Positions 31,758-43,650 of a stretch of DNA of 64,000 nt are shown piece after piece. Below the pieces are notes generated by a model. The model was given only the letters and a program-made list of their open reading frames with translations. It did no database searches and was not told where the DNA came from. Position 1 is the stretch's first letter; every line of letters starts with the position of its first letter. A program made the translations under genes and the position numbers. Origin of the DNA: Cycas panzhihuaensis (lineage: Eukaryota > Cycadophyta); contig CM041465.1 of NCBI GenBank assembly GCA_023213395.1, forward strand, positions 159,843,741 to 159,907,740, given 5' to 3'.

Positions 31758-34217
31758 TGAAATGTGATGGGGTTAGCGAGGTAGTTCCATAGCTTCTCAC
31801 CAATACAGAATATCTAGAATAGAGAGACAAAATGCTTAGGAGAGTGAACTAATTGACCCTAATTAGGCCATCCATGTACCTCTTGGGCATGAGTGTAGGG
31901 AAACACCATGGGTTAGATGATGAAATAAGGGCTAAACTAAGGGCAGTCACAAGGGTACGTGAATGTTGAAGGACTTGTTATTTTAGTTTCATAGGTCCTA
32001 TGGTAAACTATGGGAAAGAAACACACACCTATATGTGGCTATATGGTTTTTTCTTTTATGGAAGCAATAAACTAACCTTAGCTAAAGGCATAGTGTTGTC
32101 TAATAGGTTCAAGGACTCACAACCATGTGATGCCTTCTCTCATTTGGGCTTATGACTAATAGTGAAATAAGGACCAATGCACATATGTTTAATGTAATGC
32201 AGTGCAATGCAAATAAAAAAAGAAGGAAAGAAAATGATTTTGTCCTTTTTTTGAAGGGGGAATTTTCTCTTATATTTGCTTTTCTAGGAGTTTTTTATTT
32301 TTGACTAAGAGAGGGAAAAGAGTAAATAAATTTCCTTTAGGAAACCAAAACCAATTTCTTTTTTTCCTTTCCTTCTTCCTACTCTTTCTTTTCTTTGAGA
32401 TCATTTTCTTTTTAAAGAAGAAAAAAGGAGAGATAAAGGGAGCTTAGGAAAAAATAGAATATTCCTAAGTTCTTTTTCCTTCATTTTTTAGATTATCTCT
32501 AAAACATCTTTCCTTTCTCATTTTTTTTCTCTCTTTTTTTAATTAAAAAAGAAAATAAGCTAAAAAGAGGGGAAAGATAGCATACCCAATAGATGTGGAG
32601 TTTATCTATTGAGCAACATCTTTCTTTAACTTGTGGTGGATGGCACTAAGAATATGATTTTAATGGAAAAGTGTTATAATGCAAGTCTAAAGAAAATCTA
32701 GTGGCATTTTTACTTATCAAATAGACCTATGATGTAGGAAAGAATGTAATAAAAGATCCAAAACTTAGAAAATATACTCTAAGCTTAACAACCAATGTAT
32801 CCTTTTTAGGAGCCATTGATAAGGGGGACTATTGTGAGAGAGCCCAAGCTCCTAAACAACAATGGAGAAGAGCCTTGGCCTCTTTCCTTCCTACAACAAA
32901 GTTAGTTTGTTTAAAAGACAATTGCTAATTAAGAATATAGAAAAATAGGCATAATATCTTAAGCATATGATGTAATCAAAGATCAAGTTAAAGATATATT
33001 TGAAATAGTAAATAAAAGATGATGGGAGGGAGCCCCAAAATGGCCCAAGCATCCTCCATATGTAGTGAACTCCCTAGGTGGTATTTGGGTGTCACCTCCC
33101 TTTGTAACTTCCTCTTTTTAATCTATGGAGGAAATAAGTATAAGATAGCCTAATAAGAAGGATGTGATGCAAAGGAATTGTTAAGAAACATATGTGAAGT
33201 AAAATGAAGCAATACAAAATGAAAATGAGCAATAAAGCCTCATGGAAATCTTACCTCAAAGTAAAATAAGGAGAATTACCTCTTCTTTAAATGATGGAGA
33301 TGGCTAATAACTACTAAACTCTCCTCCATGGCTCACTCTTACTATTGTAGGCATGTAATCTGAGGGATATAGTCACAAAGATGGCATGTAGATTGAGGTT
33401 GCCTAATTCTCATGAAATTTTGATAGCATAATAGTATAGTATATGACTCAACTTAATCTCCCCCTTCCCAATAGAAAATTTGGGAGATTTATAGGTGAGG
33501 GTAAGGCTTGGTAAAGTGGTTTTCAACCCATAATATGGGAAAAAACCATGGAATAAATCCATGAGTCTTGCTCATGGATTTGGACTAAAACCACAAAGAG
33601 ATCTTCAAATTTGGGTGAGATTGGGATTCTTGGGCCACCTAAACTTGACATGAGCTAACTTGGGGCTGACATGGGCTACCCAAAGCTATAAAATAAGCAT
33701 CTATGAGCTAACTATCACTGATAAACCTGAATCCAATTAGGTGATAATCGTAGTATGAAGATATTTGTGGTACTATAAAATCATTTATGATACCACTATT
33801 GCAAATAAAATAGGTAGCTATTTGGTAATAGATCTATATTTTTAGCAAAAAACTCATAATAATTAGCCAAAAACTCATCAATATAAATGCTTAGGTGTAG
33901 ACATAGTCAAGACCAAATGCTAAACAATAAAAAATGATAGAACTGATAGATTAAAATAAGGAAAAGAGGATCTTGTAAAGGGGATCAACACTTGTTCATA
34001 CACAAGAAGCCCAGTGGGTGGACTAATGGCCATCAACTAGGGTCATACCCATCATCAACTAAAACATACATAGTTAATCAAGCAAAACATACAAGTAGAG
34101 ATACACATCCACTATCTAAGATCATGATATAATAAATCAATGGGGTGTAGAGAGTAATGAATCATGCCTATACTTGTTTGTTGAAGTGTCCATGTCATTC
34201 TCAAAAGTTGGGAAACA
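31758..34217 (-). repeat. 5' LTR of Tat-M (2.46 kb)
   Basis: The + strand begins tgaaatgtg and ends gggaaaca, so the element-sense ends are TGTTTCCC and CATTTCA. Its element-sense start aligns with the starts of the Tat-A LTRs (TGTTTCCTAGC...). It contains polypyrimidine tracts and pieces shared with 17606-18308 and 40937-42596. Short open frames here are not genes. Confidence 0.75.
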
Positions 34218-35201
34218 ATAATTGTAAATGTAGACTCGATAAACATCTTCTACAAGTCACTAGCATCACACCATTAGATCACACTTTATTTGGTTATTAG
34301 GTCATATTTCGTCTCTACCATTATAATAATCCACTCTAGTCTTCAAATGGTAATTCAATGCTCATTTAATTATAATTCAATTTATTCATTATCAATGGCG
34401 TTGGGTCAATTCAACATCCTTAGGCACTCAGATATTTATTAATAGACTCCATATTTTATCCATCAAATTTTGTTAGTGAAGAAAAAAAAACTAATGGATC
34501 TTATACTCTTTTGAGTCTCTTCAACCAGATGGTATTTTGTTGACTTCATTTAATTTCTTGAGAATAAAGAAACAAATATTTAAATATCCTTACAATAATA
34601 GATTATCATAGGAGAAATAATAGGTTCAAGGTAAGCCCTTAATATAGATCAAATAACTGTATATCTTTTATATTTATAGCTCCTAATAATTAAATTAATA
34701 TTGATTGCCTATTATGAGGGATAAATAAAATTTGTGAAATCTTTTCTTGACTCAACTTATTTTCCTTTGATCAACAATTAGTGGTGGCAAAGACAAAAGT
34801 CCAACCTACAAGTTTTCCTATTATTCGAGTCTCATTCTTCAAAGTAGTATAACTTGTTCATTCCTACTCATAGTTAGTCATATCTTAGTTTATACTAATT
34901 GTATCTCAGGTTGTACCTAGTTGATGAGAGAGTGCTAGAATGTCAATTCATCTATCTTTTCAATCTTATAAAATAGCAACAAGCTCTCAACAAAGACATA
35001 TTACTCATGCTAGTCCTTCTTTTGAAGATTTAAGGGATGAATTAAGACTACAAAATCTCAATGCCAAGAGCAATTTAAGCTCATTTCTCCCTATTAGTAA
35101 TAACAATAAGCTTAACAAATTTTGATAGATTTTTAAACAAACTTATAGAGTTCCACATATTATTAGCTACCAAATTGATCCATAACCAATAACAGTGACC
35201 T
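34218..35201. other. Unassigned segment between Tat-M and the outer copia-1 LTR
   Basis: Expected to hold copia-1 gag in the nested model, but neither strand gives a recognisable gag. A 61-codon plus-strand frame at 34940-35125 has no identifiable family. Confidence 0.4.
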
Positions 35202-35213
35202 TCTCTAATACCA
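35202..35213 (-). other. Primer-binding site next to the outer copia-1 LTR
   Basis: The + strand reads tctctaatacca, two bases off the complement of the iMet PBS, two bases before the LTR. Confidence 0.8.
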
Positions 35214-35215
35214 AA

Positions 35216-35597
35216 TGTGATATTATAAGATCGAATATGGAACTATGAGGCTACAAAAACATATTAAGCAACACTCCACAATATCACAATAAATTCATTT
35301 GAAAAAAAAGAGAGCATCAGGTAGAATTGGTCTACCTATGACCTTCAAATTTCATTCTTTTAGACTGACCTTTTTGTTCTATAATATATATATGATACAC
35401 CTCATATATAAAATTAGTTCAATAACAGTTCATAAAAAAAATTATAACTAAATGACGCTTATTATATCCCCATTTAGGACCTTGATGACTCCCATGACAC
35501 ATGCTACTCATCCATTTAGGACTTTAATAACTCTTAATGACTCACACATCACTTTGTCCTTATATCAATTCATCCTCATATGAACATTAATCTAATA
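35216..35597 (-). repeat. Copia-1 family LTR (probable 5' LTR of copia-1)
   Basis: Starts tgtgatattataag and ends aatctaata. 382 bp aligning throughout with 6899-7286. The PBS on its left makes it a 5' LTR of a minus-strand element. Confidence 0.85.
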
Positions 35598-35602
35598 ATG
35601 AG

Positions 35603-37772
35603 ATGTGACTTGATAAATATTAAAACAAATTCTCTTCTAATGACAAAGTTTGACACTTTTAATATGAAATGGGTTCTCTAAAGCCTATAGAAGAGCCTAT
35701 GATATAATTTTTTATATTTTCTCTCCAATTTTAATTTTATTACATCAATAAAATAATCATAAAATGATTTAGAACCTTTAAAAAAAGATAAATATCCCTA
35801 AATATAATAAGACACTCATAAAAAAAGACTTATTTTAAATTCCTTCTAGACTTTGAGCTAAATTTTCTACATTAAAATAACTCTAAAATATTTCAAATAA
35901 CCTGTCATTATGAATGGGGATGAGTCAACTTCTTAGCACAACTTTTGAAATTGAACTTAAACTTCATATACTTAAGATATTGAGGAAAAAATATAGCCAA
36001 GTACTTATGAAAATGAAGGGTGCTAAAAAATAAGGGCTTAATCCCTTTTGTGTTAGAGATGTTGGTTATGTAATAGATCTTTATGACCAAGCGGCTTTTC
36101 TTAAAGGGGATTATAGGCTTCAAAGAAATCTAACAAAAACTAAACTTTGACTTCAAATTTTTCTTTAAGCTTTCCAAAATTAAAGTCTCATATTTTCCAA
36201 TTGAAATAACATATTAAAATATTTGTACAATGTAATATTTTTGCATTTACCATACAACCTAGGGTTTTGTTAGAACTTTTGTAAGTATGATATGTGTAGG
36301 GTTGAATGATTGACAATGGTGTTTTTTTGCCCATTTAGCCTACTATGTCATATTGATTGGAACAAGTCTTATCCTTTAAAGAAGAAATTGCCTCTATAAT
36401 CACCTATAAATAGGTGAGTGGTAATTTGGATCCCTCTAAGTCCAAGGCTTCTTACTCTTGGTAGGTGCATTAATAGGCAAATAGTTAATGACAACTTCTA
36501 CAAATGTCATCTCCTAAACTCCCTAGGTAGTCTCTTACATTTTTCTCACCCTTGCCTAGGTGTATATACTCTTCCCTATGGTTCCTTATTTGAACATCAT
36601 TGCTCCCCTTGTCTCAAGTATTTTTGCTTATCTTAGCTCTATAATAGACATAGTATCATCAAGCCTCACCTCACAACTCATATTCCCAAGAATATTTTTC
36701 TCTCACCAATTGTTATGCCCACCATGAATTATACAAGACCTCCAATAGAGCTTCCATGGAAGCTTTCTCATAGAGCTTCACTTTAGTTGATTAAGCCCTA
36801 CAACCTAAGTAGGATTTAAGTGCCTTGCATTAGCATTCAAATCCTTATGGAACTCTACTAATTCATCCCTCACATTCAACTCCACTTGGGATCTATGCTA
36901 TTTTTTTATGTAATCTTCTTACTCTCTTTTTCTTTTCTTTTTTCTTTTTTTAAATATATATCATACATAACTATGTCTTCTTACCCTTTTCTACAAGTAT
37001 ATATTATAGTTATATAGGCTTAAACATTTTGGATAGAACCATAATTTTTTCTTAAAAACTTTTATATTTATTTTTTAAAAAAGATATCCACTCATAACAA
37101 AATGAGGCATCTCAAACCTCTTTCTTATAGATTTTGCATGCCTGTATAATAAATGTTATATGAGAAAAGCATAAAATGCTTAAATAACTACTATAATATA
37201 CATTTTGGAAAGAAAGATATGGCTTCAAAAAGGCCACTACAAACCATATTTTTTATATCTTTTATCAAATTTAACTCTACTTTTTTGGCAATAGATTAGT
37301 TGTATATGTATGGTTATGAAGCCTATATTTGTGATTGATATGCTGCATTTTCTCCTTCACATAATAGGTATAGTATATACTTTTGTGACCTTAGATAAAA
37401 CACCTATATATAAAATTTTTATGGTACCATATACACTTAAAAAATGGTTACTAAAAAGCATTTTTAAGATATAAAAAATCTCTCCCTTATTCCATCAAAC
37501 TTCTCATTTTTATAGATTTAAATTAGCCCAAAAGTACTTTTAAAAGACAACAAAAGCAGCCTAAAAAATTCTTCATAAGTTTGTAAAATAATAAACTTCT
37601 AAATAACTTCAAGATTAGCCCTAAAATTAGCTTTTAAAACATGGACATTTTATAAGTCATAAAAGGAACTAAGATGTTCCAAAAAATACATCAAACTTAT
37701 GATAAAAAATGGCTACGAAAGATAGCAAAAAATAGGCTCTAAAGAGTTGTCACCCCAAGGATTTAACTATGG
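35603..37772. other. Unassigned AT-rich DNA
   Basis: Would be the internal region of the element whose 5' LTR starts at 37788. Frames in both strands are broken and matched no family. A C/T-rich, more GC-containing stretch at 36400-36900 might be decayed coding sequence. Confidence 0.4.
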
Positions 37773-37784
37773 GCTCTAATACCA
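37773..37784 (-). other. Primer-binding site (tRNA-iMet type)
   Basis: gctctaatacca on the + strand; the complement is one base from the canonical PBS. A second, weaker match (cttacatacca) precedes 37854. Confidence 0.65.
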
Positions 37785-37787
37785 ATA

Positions 37788-38540
37788 TGTTGCATTTAGG
37801 CCTAGTCTAGCAATTCCATAATACTAGATGTGGTATTCACTTACATACCAAAATGTTAGGGATAAAATATAGAAGCTATAAACTATGAAAATAAACCAGA
37901 TAAGGACATATGATTGATAATAGAGGTGAGTAAAAGATGGATAAATAGACAATAATAAGCTGAAATATATATAAATATAAATAATAATAGATATATAGAA
38001 GAATTTCCATGTATATATTTATAGAATCCCTCATCTCATGTGAAGAAGCCCTTATTAATCTTTGTATATTGATATATTTCTTAAGTGGCATATATGTTAA
38101 TGTGACCACAATATAATATTCACTAAATATTAAGAGTGTGTAAAATGGGTTAGGGATAATATCTAATGTAATTGGATATTAATGGGAATAAGAGAAAAGA
38201 GTTAATCATGCATTCATATACATGACACTATATTTAATGTAAGAAATTTATGAATGTGAAAAATCACCTCCAAATATATATGAGATCTCATATTAATGAA
38301 AGATAATTAATAATCCTCATGGTGAATCATCCTAGCCTTATAAGGAGGTCTATGTGATCAAATTTACTTTACTATATGCATTGCCCTTATATAATTATAT
38401 CACCTCGATATTAACCAATGATATTTCACTAATACATTAACCAATAAGATTATGTGTAAGAATATTTTTACATTAACCAATCATGCCATGACCATTAATT
38501 AAATATTACCTCAACTATTATGAAACTCAATATTCTAACA
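37788..38540 (-). repeat. LTR, copy 2 of the 5972/37788 family
   Basis: Ends ctaaca and begins tgttgca (or, alternatively, tgttaggg at 37854). The left half aligns with 5972-6360. The right end aligns with the right end of the left-edge LTR (ttacattaaccaatcatg). No target duplication or partner LTR was found. Confidence 0.6.
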
Positions 38541-39678
38541 ACTATTGCTAGGATGTCTAAAGTTGATACTTCATCCTTATTTTAAAATATAGAAAGTATT
38601 ATTGAAGAAGAGTGATGTTACTCTTATATATTTCCTACTAAATAGAAATGTATGTCAAATAATTATAGCCCTATAATGAAGTAAAATGGTGATCCATATA
38701 AGGCCAATATACATATTTGTGGATTTTCTACTTAAAATTTTAGACTTTTACTCCCATATTATATTAAAATATATTGGTTCTCTTTAAGAAGGGAAATTTG
38801 TGAAGGAGAAGGATCTACATTATCATGCAAAATTTTATCATGTATAATACCTATATAAAGTGTATTATCCTTATCCTCTTATACATATCCAGCCATAGAA
38901 GGAGCCCTAATGCTATCAAAAGATGTATGACTCTCATATTGGCCCTTAAGAGGACCTTCTTTTGATGTTGGTAGTAAAATGATGGCTTTAAAGTATTTAA
39001 GAATATAGATGAGGAGGGGGGATGGTTTCTTTTATTTCCTCTTATAAGGGAGTTTCTAAGTTATCAACATGTCTAATAGAATATATCCCTTCCTACTTGG
39101 TCTCTCCTTAAAGGTTTTCCTCTATAATCTATTAGTGAATGCACAAGGTAAAGCCATTTTAATTTTGTACATGGTACTTATAGAACTAAGTCCATACCCA
39201 TGTATAAATGTTATCTTCTAAATAATTATAGGCATCTATAATCCAATCACCTTCATTTTCTAGTGAGAATTATTTGAAGAATTTTATGAATGTTAGTATC
39301 TATCCTGCAATGCCAATAGAACCATTAATGATAACATAAGGAAGGACATTTATGATGGCTAGTATTTTGTTTTAAAATTATTATTATCTTTTTTAATATC
39401 TTATTTTCTTTTGACAAAAGAAAATAAGAATAATGGCTTTAAGAGTAATGACTTTCCAACCAATATCTAAACAACCTTAAAATTAAGCTTAATAATATGA
39501 AATTTTTATAGTAGAAGCCATTATAAGATTATAAGACTTCATCTCAAACTCTAAAATCTTGTTTAAAATAGTTCTAAAAGGGGTCAAATAATGGCCTGAA
39601 TTATATCCAAGAGAATATAGATTTTGATAATTTAGATAAAATTAAATTTTGATAGTTTAGATAAAATTAAATTATGAG
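38541..39678. other. Unassigned decayed DNA
   Basis: No protein family recognised on either strand. Possibly gag-like on the minus strand (short FMKFFKQFSLENEGDW-like run near 39240-39290), but too weak to call. Confidence 0.35.
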
Positions 39679-39683
39679 AAAAT
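39679..39683. repeat. Target-site duplication of solo LTR (AAAAT), left
   Basis: aaaat, repeated at 40306-40310. Confidence 0.85.
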
Positions 39684-40305
39684 TATTAAGAAAACTAGGT
39701 CCTAATAACCAGAAATCACCACTAAGATCTAAACTATTTTGTAACTAGTTATAGGAATTGAAACTAAAATTTAACATATAAGTTATCAAATTAGAGATAA
39801 TATAATAAATAAATTAGAAAGCCAAAGCATCATATATACACCAGATATAACATAGTAAAACCCTAATAGTATGCTAGGGAAATATCCACACAAGAAAGGT
39901 ATCAATTTTTATTATCTAAGAATGAAGAAATATACATAATCTATAATAGAATACTCACAACAACAACAACCAACTATCTCTTCTCAATACAGTATATCTA
40001 ATACATTGAATACCATTAACATAATAAAGAAACACCCTAAATTGGGTTATATAAGAGAGTCATACAATACATAAATCTCAACCATAAAATCTAGGGTATT
40101 TTGAATGAATAACCCTAATTCTCTTTATAATTTAGTATGTTTTATAATACTAGATTTTTGGCTTGGGGGCTACCTCTCCTTGCACCCTTTGGTCAAGAGG
40201 GCCTCCTACCCCCTTGGATCCCCCCATGAAAGTTTAGGGAGGAAACCACGCTACTACCCTATCAAAATTTTTACCTCCAAAACATTATTGTTATATTATC
40301 TAATA
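39684..40305 (-). mobile_element. Solo LTR of the copia-2 family
   Basis: 622 bp from tattaagaaaac to tctaata, aligning over its whole length with the copia-2 LTRs. Flanked by aaaat on both sides, with no internal sequence. Solo LTRs arise by recombination between the two LTRs of one element. Confidence 0.9.
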
Positions 40306-40310
40306 AAAAT
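40306..40310. repeat. Target-site duplication of solo LTR (AAAAT), right
   Basis: Exact copy of 39679-39683. Confidence 0.85.
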
Positions 40311-40936
40311 TATGTTAAAAAAAAATGAGGATATGAAAATTTTGAGATGGCTTTTTAACATAAAAATTTTAGCCCCTTTATAAAATGGCCTAAGTTATAG
40401 TTTATAGTGTATGTGACCACTAAGTCATCTGTTAAGCTGACTGTTAAACTTTTAAAACTCATAGAATTAAATTTAATTAACTTCAAATATTAGAAAGTTA
40501 AGAATTCTTTAAATATGGGGTTTTCATATAGGGGACAATATTTTAGTAAGTTTACATATGAATTTAAAGCAAAATAAATAATCAAAACCTTTAGCTATAG
40601 GTCTAGAGGTTACCATAAAAAAAAATCCCAATGTCCTTATCATAAAAAAAAAAAATGAACCAACAAGGGAGAAAAAAAAGTTATTTATAAGTTTATACCT
40701 CTATAGGGCCACTTCTATATTTTACATGGCCATTTTTATATTTTACATGATCACTTCTATATAAATTAATATTTTAGACTTGAAAACTATGCATGTGGTT
40801 TGGGCATAAAAAGAGAAATCACATTTTAAATTTTATCCTTATTTTCTATACATCTAATTTTAATGAGTGCATTACACTAACAATTTTCCACTAAGTTAGA
40901 TTTAACTTGAAATTTTAGGAAAAATCAATATATAGG
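40311..40936. other. Unassigned AT-rich DNA
   Basis: No coding signal. Contains several A runs and a locally repeated phrase (atttttatattttacatg) near 40715-40750. Confidence 0.5.
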
Positions 40937-42596
40937 CACGTAGAACGCACCTAATAGGGGAAGACCTAAAGATAAATTCACCTGAAGGTAGTAGGCTTAA
41001 GGTTTGGGACTTATATGGATGCAAAAAGGGTCGTAGGTTGTCCATGAGAGGTGCATGTGTGTTACTTGAGCATGGATTCAAGACTCATATGACAAAGCCC
41101 CTCTTAATATCTAGGGTTTGGAGTTCTTTTATTTCTAAATGGTTTTGGTTTCCTTTATTTATTCTTTATTCTATAGGTTGAATCAATGTTTAGTAAGAAG
41201 AGAAGTGGTTATATGAGATAGTGCAAAGGGAAGGTGGTTAATTTTGTTTATTTTCTTTTTTTTATTGTTCTTCTTTTGTTTATAGAAATAAAAAGGAAGA
41301 GGGGGTTGAAGTAAAAAGAAAATAAAATCATGTTAAGCCTCTTCTTTCTTTCTTTTCTCTTTTTTCTTTTCTCTAACTTTTGCATAAAAAATATAACAAT
41401 GACAAATAAAGTGGGAAGGAAGGGGGGATAAGAGGAAGAATAGGTTCCCACAAGCTACCCTCCCCTTTTAATTCCTTCTTTCTCTTAATATCTACCCTAT
41501 CCTTATGTTTTATTTTATATTTTTCCTACTTTCCCTTTTCCTTCTGTACTCCTCCTTTTCTTTTTTCTTTTCTTTTAAGCAAGAAAAGAGAAAGATGTGT
41601 AACTAAAAAGGTAAGATAAACTAACCTAGAAGAGGGAAATGGAAAAAGAAGCAAGAAGGTGTACCTTGATTGTGTTGGTGGTGACTTCCTAAAGTGTATC
41701 CCCAAAGAGTAGCTAGTGATCCTTTGAAAATTGATTAAATTTCTATAGAAATTTGGGTAGAATTTTAGTATGGCAATAAAAGAGTGAGATTCCCCTTTAC
41801 CCATGAAAAATGGAGGGATTTTATAGAAAATTCCAAGGTAATAGGGTGGTGGTTTCATGCCCATAATGTAGGAAAACCACCACCCAAAACCATGAGTCAT
41901 GTTATGGTTTGGGAGCTAGATTATTAAAAAAAATCAAAAGAATTAGTTGTTTGAGGCACACTTAGCCTCCCAAGACTATGGTAAGCTGACTTGGGGTTGA
42001 CATAGCCTACTAGGTCTAATAAAAGTGCCATAAATGAGCTGACTAAATATTTAAGCCTGCAACCAAACATTGTAATAGTCATATCACAAACTTGTTTGTA
42101 GTACTATAGATATGTTTGTAGTATCATAAAATACTTCTTAATACCATAAACTACACTAAAAATTAATATAGTATAGAGATAGACTCAGAAGAAACCACCC
42201 AATCATGCTAAACAACCAACCTAAACCTTAACTAATGATACCCTAGACTAAAACCAATGGCTAGCATGTGGAAAGAAGGCAACATAAGGCTAATCAAGTG
42301 GAAATGGGACAATAAAACAAATGGAAATAAGTTGCAGAAAGATGGAGAAGCTCCTTTTCTAACTGATGAATGACAATAGGGAGACACCAAAGCCATGGAC
42401 TGAAGTCCTGATTATCATCAACAAGAGGGGGGCGAATAGGCAAACTAAGCAAGCAAACAAACATATATCTCCTATCTAAAACTACATCACAAAATCATAA
42501 CAATATAATATCTATGAGATGTGAAAGAGATAGAGATGCATACTTGTACTTACTTATGCATTGTTATATTTGTTCCATTTTAGAAGCTAGGAAAAA
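40937..42596 (-). repeat. 3' LTR of Tat-P (internally deleted)
   Basis: The element-sense start (near 42596) aligns with Tat-A LTR starts (TTTTTCCTAGCTTCTaaaatgg, then agtatgcatct). The left end near 40937-41100 aligns with the Tat-A LTR end in reverse. About 1.66 kb, so roughly 0.9 kb shorter than its relatives. Left boundary approximate. Confidence 0.65.
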
Positions 42597-42608
42597 CTAA
42601 CCCCTTGG
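42597..42608 (-). other. Polypurine tract of Tat-P
   Basis: The minus strand reads CCAAGGGGTTAG before the LTR; Tat-A has ccaagggggtag in the same place. The 100 bp upstream also match Tat-A (cacatcatctRtgttag, agcattcaccatctt). Confidence 0.75.
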
Positions 42609-42959
42609 TAGTAGAACCTCTTTAATCTAAAGCTTAGAAGATGGTGAATGCTACTAACATAGATGATGTGAGATGTATACTAACAATGAAATGTGTGTAT
42701 ATAATGAGAGGTGATATATGCCATAATGGTGCTTTATCAAAAAATAATTAGAGTGGAGGCAAGGAAGAGGGGGGTTACCCCATAACCCCTTGAGCACAAG
42801 AGGTAATGCCTCAAATGTCCAAGGCAAATAAGGACTCAATGAGTCAAGGTATGGTTGCCATAATTTTACCTCATTACTGGCCTATTTTTGGGGGTGAGAT
42901 TGGGGGGATTACTCCCCATAAAAGTAAGCCTTAAGGGGTAATTCGTTGGGCCAAATGAG

Positions 42960-43430
42960 AGTCATCTACCAGTTGCAAATGACACTCAAGAATGAAGCTT
43001 GCCAAGCTATCCACCTTGGATTTTAGTACATGGGGGATATGGTGAATATTAACAAAAGCAAACTAATCTAAAAGGGACCTAGTTAATGTAGCTAGAGACC
43101 ACAGTCGTAGGCAAAGGATTAGTAAACCTGAGTGAGGTAGGATATGATGACCTAGGAGTCACAGTGCAAGATGATAGAGCCATGGTAGAAGTAAAGTGCA
43201 TTTGTCAATGCTTCTATAATAGCTATATACTTAGGTTTGTTATTGGTGGCTTCCAACAAATTGATCCTATATCACACTAAGGTATACCTAAGATGATCCA
43301 AGTTGTAATGGAAAGACCTGGATTCCCACAGCTACCTCCATTGATGCAAATGATCAACACCATAGGAAAGGAACTAACTGTGACCTTGGATATAATATAA
43401 AGTGAGTAGGTGAAACAATAAGAAAAGAAA
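42960..43430 (-). pseudogene. Tat-P second RNase H domain (aRNH), near the 3' LTR
   Basis: Minus-strand residues: ICINGGSCGNPGLSITTWIILGIP near 43340-43390 (plant/archaeal-type RNase H start, first catalytic Asp changed to Asn), NKPKYIAIIEALTNALYFYHGSIILHCDSQVIISYLTQVY near 43130-43260 (the Glu of the usual E-x-E-Y replaced, Asp of CDS kept), and the VDSLASFILECHL end near 42990-43020. It aligns with the aRNH of Tat-A over its whole length. Frame breaks make it non-functional. It lies only about 360 bp from the LTR, well outside pol. Confidence 0.75.
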
Positions 43431-43645
43431 GGGTCAAGTAATACCTGATGAGGAAAATGCTATACAGGCACTGAATTAGGGGTTTGCATGCAAATACAAT
43501 CCTAAGGAGTATAAATACTGATATATGATAAAATAAGTGATCCAAGGGCAAGAAGGCTCACCCTGAGCTATGCAACTAGTGGTGATAAAAGGGGCTAAGT
43601 ATAAAAGTGATCATAAGCCTAAAGTAGGGATGATAAGACTCCTAG
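43431..43645. other. Unassigned Tat-P internal sequence
   Basis: Sequence upstream of the aRNH in element sense. No motif recognised. Confidence 0.4.
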
Positions 43646-43650
43646 GGGAA
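43646..43650. repeat. Target-site duplication of CpG-rich solo LTR (GGGAA), left
   Basis: gggaa, repeated at 44811-44815. Confidence 0.93.

Larger units (their letters stand above)
17606..34217 (-). mobile_element. Tat-M: large Ty3/gypsy element (LTR about 2.5 kb) with copia-2 inside
   Basis: Minus-strand order: 5' LTR 31758-34217, PBS, gag, CCHC-type finger, protease (DNGS type), long linker, RT, RNase H, integrase, 3' untranslated repeats, GATA microsatellite, truncated 3' LTR (17606-18308). RT (FMDD, then ADHLNDLRKIF and LNPLKC) and the DNGS protease point to the Tat/Athila side of gypsy. pol runs straight from RNase H to integrase, without a second RNase H between them. Flanking pentamers gtaac (17601-17605) and ataat (34218-34222) agree at three of five sites, both differences being transitions, so the duplication is only suggestive. 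The reading frame is destroyed throughout. Confidence 0.75.
6899..35597 (-). mobile_element. Copia-1: Ty1/copia element split by nested insertions
   Basis: In minus-strand order: 5' LTR (35216-35597), PBS, [Tat-M insertion], protease (about 16836-17060), [gypsy-2 insertion], pre-integrase, integrase, RT, RNase H, polypurine tract, 3' LTR (6899-7286). The two LTRs are 388 and 382 bp and alignable end to end. Flanking pentamers are ttgag (6894-6898) and atgag (35598-35602), four of five matching. The protease-to-RNase H part is certain. Assigning the far LTR to the same element is inference: 17061-17605 and 34218-35201, which should hold gag, show no convincing gag. Confidence 0.6.

Noticed and set aside
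41248-41900. Minus-strand frames of 67 and 124 codons
   Set aside because: Inside the Tat-P LTR; Lys/Arg- or Phe-rich low-complexity translation, no domain.
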